Below, one piece after another: positions 1 to 6,333 of a DNA stretch of 11,865 bases. The position numbers and the translations under genes were made by a program. Where the stretch lies: positions 1 to 11,865 of the forward strand of contig JAFAVL010000512.1 in the NCBI GenBank assembly GCA_019242465.1. Reading direction: 5' to 3'. Within the stretch, counting starts at the first letter, position 1; every line of letters starts with the position of its first letter. The DNA comes from Chroococcidiopsidaceae cyanobacterium CP_BM_RX_35. Its GTDB lineage: Bacteria > Cyanobacteriota > Cyanobacteriia > Cyanobacteriales > Chroococcidiopsidaceae. Below the pieces are notes generated by a model. It saw only the letters and a program-made list of their open reading frames with translations. It ran no database searches and was not told where the DNA came from.

Positions 1-86
1 ATCACTCCTAACCGCTTGCCGTTGTTGCGGGCGATCACCTGAGTGTTCAAGATGTCGGAGCGTTTAATAAGTTGTTCAGAGGTCAT
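1..86 (-). CDS. PRC-barrel domain protein, N-terminal 28 residues (partial)
   Basis: Read on the minus strand from ATG at 84-86, this frame stays open to the window edge and begins MTSEQLIKRSDILNTQVIAR, followed by NNGKRLGV. The motif of a Ser-Asp-Ile-Leu stretch, then a short strand and an N-G-K-R-L-G turn is how cyanobacterial PRC-barrel proteins (photosynthetic reaction centre H-subunit-like fold) begin. These are small soluble beta-barrel proteins, and most have no known biochemical role. The gene lies 83 bp downstream of the smc stop on the same strand, so it could be read from the smc transcript. An AGGA sits about 13 nt before the ATG, which is a rather long spacing. Only the start of the gene is visible, so the domain call rests on recognising the N-terminal sequence, and the total length and any second PRC repeat are unknown. 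Confidence 0.68.
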   Translation of the reverse strand, partial: MTSEQLIKRSDILNTQVIARNNGKRLGV

Positions 87-169
87 TCTACAGCGAGTCC
101 TGCTCTCGAATCCGTTTATTTATCAATCCTATTATGATTAAAAAACCCCAGTTAGATGCATTCAAAAGA

Positions 170-3100
170 TTATAGTTTAAGTCCCAAGACTTGAGTGTAA
201 GCTCCTCGCGCTTGAGTAACGCCTACAGTACGTTCGGATGATTCTATCATTGGTCGGCGTAGACTTACGACTATGAACTGTGCTTGTTGTGCCTGTTGTT
301 TAATCATTCTAGCTAATCGCTCTACGTTTGCCCCGTCTAGGAACATATCAACCTCATCAAAAGCATAGAACGGCGAGGGGCGGTAGCGCTGTAGGGCAAA
401 GATAAAGCTGAGAGCGGTGAGCGATTTTTCTCCACCAGACATAGAAGCCAATCGCTGTATAGGCTTGCCTTTTGGGTGAGCTACCAAGTTAAGACCACTA
501 TTGAACGGGTCTTCCGGGGCATCTAATTGTAGGTAGCCATCTCCTTCAGAGAGGGTGGCAAAAATGGTTTGAAAGTTGTGATTGACTGCATCAAAGGCTT
601 CTTTGAAAGCAGTTTGCCGCAGGGTGGTAAAGTTCTCAATCCGCAACAGTAATTCGGTGCGCTCTGCTTCTAGAGTTGCCAATTTTTGACTCAGTTGCTC
701 GAGACGGCTTTGTGTGTGTTCGTATTCTTCCAGTGCCAGCATGTTTACAGGTTCTAGCGCTTGGAGTTTACTCGCAAGCGATCGCATTTCTCGTTGCAGA
801 TGTTCTAGGTTCAGCCCGTCAGGCACTTCCCCCAAAAGCTCAGCGGCTAGCTCTAGTCGCTGAGCCTGCAATTGGCTTTTGAGCGTCTCTAGCTCCTGAC
901 GCCGAGCCAGCTGCGTTTCCTGAAGTTTTTGCAATTGCCATTCTAGCTGTTGTTGCGTCAGATAGCGGTCGCGTTGTTGTTGTTCGGCCTGATCGCGTTT
1001 CTGTCTTTCTGCTTGCAATTGCTCATCAAGTTGGCTCAACGCTGAGCGCGTCTCGGCTATCTGCTGATTCAAAGTTCTTAATTCACTGCTAATGGTCGCT
1101 AGCTGCTGTTGCTGGACTGTGTTGAGAGTTTGGTACTCTTGTTTGCGCCCCAATAGTTGCTGAATTTTCTCCTGCGATCGCTCTTGCTGATTTTCCAGCG
1201 CTTTTAACCTTTGTACTGCTGTTTCCAGAGTCTGTACTCGCTCTTGCACCTGTTGCTCGTAACTTTTGATGGTTTCCTGGATCTGTTGCCATTCGCGATT
1301 TTGGTGCGATTGTTCTAATTCCACCAGGGCTTGCCGTAGCTGTTGAAGCTGGGCTTCTTGTGTTGGTAACTCCTGTTCCAAGGTTTGCTGGCGAGATTGA
1401 GCTGCGCTTAAGTGTTGAGTGTTTTGAGAGACTTGCTGCCGCGTTTGTTCCACCTGCAAAGTTAAGCTGTTGATTTCTTTTTGTAACTGTTCACAGTTGA
1501 TCTGGCCCTCCCGCTGCTGTTGCTTTGCCTCTATCACTGCTTGAGCAAGTTGTTTAGTTTGATGTGAGAGTAGATTAATCACCTCACTACAGCGCTCTAG
1601 AATTCGCTCAATATCTTGCAGTCGTTTCCTCAACCCAGATGCCTCCTCAGATTCTGTTGTATCATTGCTGCCAAAATGGAGTTCAGAGCGCTGAGTGCTA
1701 CTACCGCCAGTCATCGCCCCACTAGTTTCTAGTATTTCCCCTTCAAGCGTAACGATGCGATTTTGTCCCAGAAAGGGACGTGCGGCGCTGAGTGTCTCAA
1801 AGACAACGGTATTACCAAAAACATAGGCAAATACGTTTTGGTAGCGACGATCGCACTCAATTAGGTTAATGGCATAGTCAATAAATCCACTGGCATAACG
1901 CAGAGCAGTTGTTGGGGAGAATCGTGGCGGTGAGATCTTGTTTAAAGGGAGGAAAGTTGCTCGTCCAGCCCGCTTTTGTTTCAACAGCTCAATCCCAGAG
2001 GCAGCCACAGCATCATCTTCTACTACCATTTGCCCCAAACGCGCACCTGCGGCAATTTCTAGAGCTAATTGGTAGCGGGGTTCCACGCGACCAAGTTTGG
2101 CAACTAGCCCACAGACGCCGTGTAACCCAGATTGCAGGATGACTTTGGTGGCGTAGGTGCCTTGAGTTTCTTGCAAGGCTTGGGCTTGAGCCTCTATTTT
2201 GTCTAGTTGCCGTTGTTTTTCTCGCTGCTCTTGTAGTAAGCGCTTCTGGGTTTCCTGTTGCAGAAAAAGCTCTTGTTCTGCCGCTTCTAGCTTCTGAGAT
2301 AAGGATGCAATTTGAGCCAAAAACGCCAACAGTTGCGTTTCTAGAGCTGTTTTTTGAGTCTGTTTTGCAGTAATTTCCGGCTCTACAGTTTGAAGCAGTT
2401 GATTTTGCGCTGCTATTTGCTCAACTAGTTGACGAATACGTTCCCAGAGAAGAGCTTTCTCTGTGCGTTGGGGTTCGAGAGTTTGCAACAGGGTGGTGAT
2501 TTGCCGATTGAGTGCGGTTTGTTGCTCTACCCAGGCAGCTGAGGCAGCAGCGATCTCACTTGCGGCTTCACGGGCATTATCAAGGTTTTGTTTTGCCGCA
2601 TCTCGTTGTTGGCTTAAGTCCCCCAGGTGAGTCGCTAACGTTTGTTGTTCTTGAGCCAGTTGTGCCAAAGTTTGCTGGTGTTGTTGAATTTCTAGCTCAG
2701 TTTGTTCAATGTTGAGTTTACTACCGTAGGCACTACCACTTAGCTCTCGTTCTTGACGCTGAAGTTGACGCAGTTCAGCTTGTTGGTTGGCGACGGTAGA
2801 TTGCAGTGCCAGCTGTTCTTCTTCTCCCAGGGCTTTAACTCGGCGGTTAAGCTGGTCAAGTTCAGCGGTAGCTTGCTGAATTTGGTTGGCTAGGTCACTC
2901 TTTTGAATTGTTAATTCCGCCTGAGTGCGCTCATCTGCTTGCAGTTGAGCAATTAGCTGTTCTTGTTGTTGTTGGAGCGAGCGCCACACCAGCACAGCTT
3001 CCCACTGGGTTTTCTGTTGCAGTTCTGTCCGCAGCTTTTGGTATTTTTCGGCTTTAATCCGGTCTTGGGAAAGGCGATCGCGCTGGACAATGAGTTCTTT

Positions 3101-3712
3101 TTCGACAATGTGGCAGCGATCTTCTCGCTCCTTAACTTCATTTAACGTCTCTTTTGCTTGGACAATCTTACGGTCAAACGTCGCCACCCCAGCTAACTCG
3201 TCAATAATTTCCCGGCGTTCGCGCGCGTTCATCGAGATAATACTGGTAACATCCCCTTGCAGCACTACGTTATAGCCCTCTGGATAAATCCGCACCTGGT
3301 GCAGTTGCTCATGGAGTTCTGTGAGGTTGCAAGGTGTACCGTTGATGTAGTACGTCGATGTATAAGTGCCTTGATGGGTAACTCGGAGTTTACGGGTGAC
3401 GCTCCATTCTTGGGTCTGAGGTTCTGCTGTTACGCCTGAGTCCTGCCCCAAATCGAACGTGACGGTGACACTAGCTTCAACGGTGGAGCGACTGCGACTA
3501 GATTGATTGTGGTTAACCAAGTCGGGTAAACGTTCTGCCCGCATTCCTCTGGAACTAGCAAGCCCCAGCGCAAAGAGCAGAGCATCTAGAATATTTGACT
3601 TGCCCGAACCATTTGGTCCCGAAACAACAGTAAACCCAGGCAGCAGCGGAATCTGGGTAGTGCCACCAAAAGATTTGAAGTTTGATAATTCCAGGCGCTT
3701 GATATGCACCAT
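170..3712 (-). CDS. smc: Chromosome segregation/condensation ATPase SMC
   Basis: This 1180-residue protein is the bacterial SMC (condensin) subunit. SMC dimerises through its hinge, binds ScpA and ScpB, and uses ATP to extrude or tether DNA loops on the nucleoid. The N-terminal ATPase lobe has Walker A GPNGSGKSN at residues 32-40 and a QGDVTSIISM stretch near 152-161. Gln/Glu-rich coiled coil follows to about 515. The hinge spans about 520-670 (GVCGLVAKLGRVEP at 532-545, GAMTGG at 665-670). A second coiled coil leads to the C-terminal lobe, with ABC signature SGGEKS at 1092-1097, Walker B FYAFDEVD at 1115-1122 and D-loop LDGAN at 1125-1129. Length is normal for the family. The ATG gives the expected M-V-x-I-K-R start, although no strong ribosome binding site precedes it. 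The PRC-barrel gene follows on the same strand. scpA and scpB are not in the window, which is common because they need not be adjacent. Confidence 0.97.
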   Translation of the reverse strand: MVHIKRLELSNFKSFGGTTQIPLLPGFTVVSGPNGSGKSNILDALLFALGLASSRGMRAERLPDLVNHNQSSRSRSTVEASVTVTFDLGQDSGVTAEPQTQEWSVTRKLRVTHQGTYTSTYYINGTPCNLTELHEQLHQVRIYPEGYNVVLQGDVTSIISMNARERREIIDELAGVATFDRKIVQAKETLNEVKEREDRCHIVEKELIVQRDRLSQDRIKAEKYQKLRTELQQKTQWEAVLVWRSLQQQQEQLIAQLQADERTQAELTIQKSDLANQIQQATAELDQLNRRVKALGEEEQLALQSTVANQQAELRQLQRQERELSGSAYGSKLNIEQTELEIQQHQQTLAQLAQEQQTLATHLGDLSQQRDAAKQNLDNAREAASEIAAASAAWVEQQTALNRQITTLLQTLEPQRTEKALLWERIRQLVEQIAAQNQLLQTVEPEITAKQTQKTALETQLLAFLAQIASLSQKLEAAEQELFLQQETQKRLLQEQREKQRQLDKIEAQAQALQETQGTYATKVILQSGLHGVCGLVAKLGRVEPRYQLALEIAAGARLGQMVVEDDAVAASGIELLKQKRAGRATFLPLNKISPPRFSPTTALRYASGFIDYAINLIECDRRYQNVFAYVFGNTVVFETLSAARPFLGQNRIVTLEGEILETSGAMTGGSSTQRSELHFGSNDTTESEEASGLRKRLQDIERILERCSEVINLLSHQTKQLAQAVIEAKQQQREGQINCEQLQKEINSLTLQVEQTRQQVSQNTQHLSAAQSRQQTLEQELPTQEAQLQQLRQALVELEQSHQNREWQQIQETIKSYEQQVQERVQTLETAVQRLKALENQQERSQEKIQQLLGRKQEYQTLNTVQQQQLATISSELRTLNQQIAETRSALSQLDEQLQAERQKRDQAEQQQRDRYLTQQQLEWQLQKLQETQLARRQELETLKSQLQAQRLELAAELLGEVPDGLNLEHLQREMRSLASKLQALEPVNMLALEEYEHTQSRLEQLSQKLATLEAERTELLLRIENFTTLRQTAFKEAFDAVNHNFQTIFATLSEGDGYLQLDAPEDPFNSGLNLVAHPKGKPIQRLASMSGGEKSLTALSFIFALQRYRPSPFYAFDEVDMFLDGANVERLARMIKQQAQQAQFIVVSLRRPMIESSERTVGVTQARGAYTQVLGLKL

Positions 3713-3732
3713 AGGCGCTGGTTTGGGATTTT

Positions 3733-3762
3733 AAAGTACAAGTGTATCAGCATGTTGCTCAA
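3733..3762 (-). promoter_or_regulatory. Possible smc promoter
   Basis: On the minus strand TTGAGC (3757-3762) and TACTTT (3733-3738) are separated by 18 bp. This resembles a sigma-70-type -35/-10 pair upstream of the smc ATG at 3712. The implied leader would be only about a dozen bases, which fits the lack of a clear ribosome binding site. The match is weak and could be chance. Confidence 0.25.
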
Positions 3763-3775
3763 CAGGTTAGCATAG

Positions 3776-3785
3776 GTGCTAGCAC
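3776..3785. promoter_or_regulatory. 10-bp palindrome GTGCTAGCAC upstream of smc
   Basis: GTGCTAGCAC is a perfect inverted repeat in the 161-bp gap between the DUF6527-like gene and smc, just upstream of the candidate -35 element. It could be a small operator, but a 10-bp palindrome can occur by chance. I see nothing else in this gap apart from the promoter candidate. Confidence 0.15.
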
Positions 3786-3873
3786 TGGTATATGCTTGTG
3801 TCCTAAGTTGGGTGCACTGAGCGGTTGGGGCTGAAGTAGTCGCCATTAGAGTACCGAGAGCTGACACTTGCCG

Positions 3874-4176
3874 CTAATCCTGGTCTGGAATCTCGACGAG
3901 CTGACCCGCCAGTGAGTGAGTGCAGTCAGTGAGAAACTGGAGCTTGCCGTCTCTAACGTAGAGGTGACATACTTTGAACCTTTTCGATTGTTCAATTATC
4001 GTTAGGAGACTAGGATAGAAGGCTGGTTTCTCTATGTCTCCGTTAAAATCCCAAGTCGCGCCGCTTAGAGCTTTGTTGGGGCGGATGTAGAGGGCGTGAT
4101 TTTCACTGCAGCCAGGGCAGTAAAACCTGTAGCCAACAACCACGCCGTTTTCTTCGATGGGGCTTAGTTTGGTCAT
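3874..4176 (-). CDS. Small DUF6527-like putative zinc-binding protein
   Basis: This is an intact 100-residue protein. Its pattern fits the DUF6527 family of small Cys/His proteins often found in phages and mobile DNA, whose biochemical function I do not know. It has a Cys pair YCPGC (C20, C23) followed by H27, then W42-x-F-N-G-D and PAFYPSLL at 51-58. Next come C70-H71 (VCHLYV), and finally FLTDCTHSLAGQ at 81-92 with C85 and H87. C20, C23, C70, H71, C85 and H87 are plausible metal ligands; the zinc assignment is inferred. The ATG at 4174-4176 has no strong ribosome binding site, but it lies 3 nt after the TGA of the decayed Cys-rich frame upstream, so it may once have been translated by coupling. 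Its place between treZ and smc, without other phage genes, suggests a stranded cargo or relic gene. Confidence 0.72.
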   Translation of the reverse strand: MTKLSPIEENGVVVGYRFYCPGCSENHALYIRPNKALSGATWDFNGDIEKPAFYPSLLTIIEQSKRFKVCHLYVRDGKLQFLTDCTHSLAGQLVEIPDQD

Positions 4177-4179
4177 AGC

Positions 4180-4340
4180 TCAACTACTACAAGCGGGACA
4201 ATCAATTAGGTCATTGCTGCAATTTAGCCAGTCTCCCTTATACTCAGCCTCTAAGATAGTACCTGCGCGTCACAGCTTTGGCAGCAGTCTTCTCCAATGT
4301 TGTCGTCTAAATAAGTAGAGACCGGAAAAAAGTGGGGGAG
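4180..4340 (-). pseudogene. Frame-shifted Cys-rich small protein remnant
   Basis: Two overlapping minus-strand frames each read like protein. The upstream frame (4340 down to a TAG at 4251-4253) contains YLDDNIGEDCCQSCDAQ. The downstream frame (4269 down to a TGA at 4180-4182) contains LEAEYKGDWLNC and ends LIDCPACSS. Restoring one base around 4263-4266 would join them into one Cys-rich polypeptide with a CCxxC cluster, a C and a terminal CxxC, which resembles a small zinc ribbon. Neither frame has an ATG, GTG or TTG in a suitable position. I therefore read this as a gene that has lost a base and its start. Its TGA sits 3 nt before the ATG of the DUF6527-like gene, which suggests the two once formed a tight operon. 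Alternatives are a sequencing error or programmed frameshifting, though the latter does not explain the missing start. I do not recognise the family. Confidence 0.42.
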
Positions 4341-4345
4341 CTACG

Positions 4346-4411
4346 TTACCTTTTCAAGTTTCTCAGTGCCTCGCTGATTGTATCAGATACCCTCTTTCTA
4401 TCCCGTTTCAT
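4346..4411 (-). CDS. Very small basic ORF, possibly a gene remnant
   Basis: A 21-codon frame starts at ATG (4409-4411) and stops at TAA (4346-4348). It encodes MKRDRKRVSDTISEALRNLK plus a final Arg, which reads as a basic amphipathic helix. In the same frame the codons upstream (A-L-R-E-R before the Met) continue to a TGA further up, so a TTG start five codons earlier is also possible. GGAAAGG abuts the ATG, which is too close for a good ribosome binding site. It lies between treZ and the decayed Cys-rich frame on the same strand. It could be the tail of a broken gene, a real micro-ORF or chance. No function is proposed. Confidence 0.2.
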   Translation of the reverse strand: MKRDRKRVSDTISEALRNLKR

Positions 4412-4485
4412 CCTTTCCCGCAATGCGGATGCAGTAGCACTGGAATATGGTCAGCTCGAAGAAACGCTACTGACTCTCAGCGGAA

Positions 4486-6303
4486 CTACAACTTATAAAG
4501 AGCAAAACTTTGTGGAGGAATTGTCAGCGAATTCCCAGGTATAAGCTTTTCAGGCATTACCACTCCAGGTCCCATCCATTTAGTGTCAGCTGAGTCTAGT
4601 ATTTTCTGCCAATTGCTGCTTGTGAGACTAGGCATAAAAGTAGTATTGCTTTTATTGAAATTCATAACGCAGAATATTTGACTTTCATAACTCTGGCGAT
4701 GGAGTTGCAAAATATCTGTTTCGGTACAGATTGCCTTTAGATTTTTTTTATCGAGATTCTTTAGAGCAGGAATCGAACGGCGTAATTGAATTAACTGTTG
4801 ATAAAATTTCCAGAGAATTTGATGATGGCTCATCTCTCGTTTCTCCCAATTCAGTTTGCACTTTTGGAAAGTGTTAGGATCTTGTGGATCTTGCACTTTT
4901 CCTTTACCAGCAAAAGCGGCAAACTCTTCTTGTTTACCCTGTTGTACCATCTGAATTAAATCTTTTTCTGAGTGACTAACAAAGTAGTAGAAGGGTGCTT
5001 CCTCGCCATACTCTTCTCCCATAAACAAAAACGGTATAAAAGGAGAGAGTAAGACTGCACCAGCAGTTAACTTTAGCCCTTCTAAAGAGGTAAGCTTTGA
5101 TAATCTGTCTCCTAAGATGCGATTACCTATTTGATCGTGACTTTGAGAATATACAATAAATTGTGCCGCTGGTTCTTCTTTCGATGAATTACCATGACGA
5201 CGCTTCCGATGGGGAGCATATTGACCAGAGTAAACAAATCCTTCTCTAAAAGATTTCGCTAACTGTTCACACTTACCAAAATCTTGATAATATCGATCCT
5301 GCTCGCCCGTAAGCAGAGTATGAAGTGCATGATGGAAATCATCATTCCATTGAGCATCTATTCCATAACCTCCTACTGCTCCTGATCGAATTATTCTCAC
5401 ATCATTTAAATCGCTTTCAGCTGTTATATAGAACTTGCGTCCTTGCTTTTGAGAACAGTGAGTAACGGTTTCTGCTAGTTCCTGTAAAAAGTGTTTTGCG
5501 CTCAAGTCATAAATTCCTTGAATTGCATCTAATCGCAAAGCATCTATATGATATTCCTCAAACCAATAGCGAGCATTTTCTAGCCAAAAGTTACGGACTC
5601 CATCACTATAAGCATCATCAAAATTGATGGCTTCTCCCCAGACAGGTCGATATTTCTTTGTAAAGTATGGACCAAAGTCATAAAAATAATTTCCTTCTGG
5701 ACCAAGATGGTTGTAGACAACATCAAGAATGACTGAAATGCCATGATGATGACAGGCATTAATGAGATTTTTGAAGCTCTCTGGACCTCCGTAGGAATTT
5801 TGTACAGCATAAGGATACACACCGTCATATCCCCAGTTACGCTCTCCCGGAAATTGTGCAACTGGCATAATCTCAATTGCATTAATCCCTAGTTCTCTTA
5901 AATTACTAAGCCGAGGTATGATTGCAGCAAAAGTCCCTTCAGTTGTGAAGGTGCCGACATGCAGTTCATAGATGATCATTTCCTCCAAGGGAATGCCAGT
6001 CCAATTTGTGTCAGTCCAGGCAAATAGACTGGGATTGATGACTTGAGATGGTCCGTGAACGCCTTGGGGTTGAAATTTTGAGGCTGGATCTGGTCGTTCG
6101 ATAGTATTTTCAAGTTTGTAGAAGTATAGTGTGCCCGTTTCAACGTCTGCCGTCGTTACTTTCCAATACCCTGCCTCATCTTTTGTCATAGGGATAAGAC
6201 GCTTGTGAGGAGATACGATTTGTACGGCTACCTCTTTAAGCAGGGGTGCCCACACAGAAAATTCACAGTTGCCTGAACCGTCAGATTCCGCACCAATCTT
6301 CAC
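4486..6303 (-). CDS. treZ: Malto-oligosyltrehalose trehalohydrolase (EC 3.2.1.141)
   Basis: TreZ is a GH13 enzyme that releases trehalose from the maltooligosyl-trehalose made by TreY on glycogen-type glucans. It acts in the cytoplasm and supports compatible-solute synthesis. The 605-residue protein has an N-terminal beta-sandwich (about 1-100) with CEFSVWAP, then the (beta/alpha)8 barrel. Conserved regions are DVVYNH (194-199), DALRLDA with nucleophile D259, AESD with acid/base E296, and SQSHDQ with D390. FPGERNWGYDGVYPYA (151-166) followed by YGGP is typical of TreZ and argues against GlgB or GlgX. The start is GTG at 6301-6303, chosen because AGGAG lies 9 nt upstream and translation gives the usual MKIGAE-type start. 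It follows the hybrid kinase with a 30-bp gap, so co-transcription is likely. treY is not in the window. The gene looks more AT-rich than its neighbours and has no perfect HIP1 site. Confidence 0.93.
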   Translation of the reverse strand: MKIGAESDGSGNCEFSVWAPLLKEVAVQIVSPHKRLIPMTKDEAGYWKVTTADVETGTLYFYKLENTIERPDPASKFQPQGVHGPSQVINPSLFAWTDTNWTGIPLEEMIIYELHVGTFTTEGTFAAIIPRLSNLRELGINAIEIMPVAQFPGERNWGYDGVYPYAVQNSYGGPESFKNLINACHHHGISVILDVVYNHLGPEGNYFYDFGPYFTKKYRPVWGEAINFDDAYSDGVRNFWLENARYWFEEYHIDALRLDAIQGIYDLSAKHFLQELAETVTHCSQKQGRKFYITAESDLNDVRIIRSGAVGGYGIDAQWNDDFHHALHTLLTGEQDRYYQDFGKCEQLAKSFREGFVYSGQYAPHRKRRHGNSSKEEPAAQFIVYSQSHDQIGNRILGDRLSKLTSLEGLKLTAGAVLLSPFIPFLFMGEEYGEEAPFYYFVSHSEKDLIQMVQQGKQEEFAAFAGKGKVQDPQDPNTFQKCKLNWEKREMSHHQILWKFYQQLIQLRRSIPALKNLDKKNLKAICTETDILQLHRQSYESQIFCVMNFNKSNTTFMPSLTSSNWQKILDSADTKWMGPGVVMPEKLIPGNSLTIPPQSFALYKL

Positions 6304-6312
6304 TTTGAAATT

Positions 6313-6317
6313 CTCCT
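6313..6317 (-). promoter_or_regulatory. treZ ribosome binding site
   Basis: AGGAG on the minus strand lies 9 nt before the GTG at 6301-6303. It supports that GTG as the start of treZ, which has no nearby in-frame ATG. Confidence 0.7.
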
Positions 6318-6318
6318 A

Positions 6319-6330
6319 TCTAGATCTAGA
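6319..6330. promoter_or_regulatory. 12-bp perfect palindrome TCTAGATCTAGA in the kinase-treZ gap
   Basis: TCTAGATCTAGA is its own reverse complement. It lies in the 30-bp gap between the kinase stop (6334) and treZ, one base upstream of the treZ AGGAG. It could be an operator or a small RNA hairpin affecting treZ translation, but no loop-forming stem of terminator type is present. The role is inferred. Confidence 0.25.
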
Positions 6331-6333
6331 GTG

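Noticed and set aside
87..169. Intrinsic terminator after smc (GGGG followed by six T on the minus strand)
   Set aside because: There is a T-run but no complementary arm that would make a stable stem before it.
3586..3867. A 93-codon minus-strand frame overlapping the 5' end of smc
   Set aside because: Nearly half overlaps smc in another frame, the protein has no recognisable pattern, and it would have to share the smc leader. It is most likely a shadow frame.
4332..4544. A 70-codon plus-strand frame with GTG start
   Set aside because: It runs antisense to the 3' end of treZ and to the small minus-strand frames, and shows no domain pattern. The GGGGGAG near its start is part of the frame and not a ribosome binding site upstream of it.
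4486..6303. Glycogen branching or debranching enzyme (GlgB/GlgX)
   Set aside because: The segment around residues 151-174 and the spacing of D259, E296 and D390 fit malto-oligosyltrehalose trehalohydrolase better.
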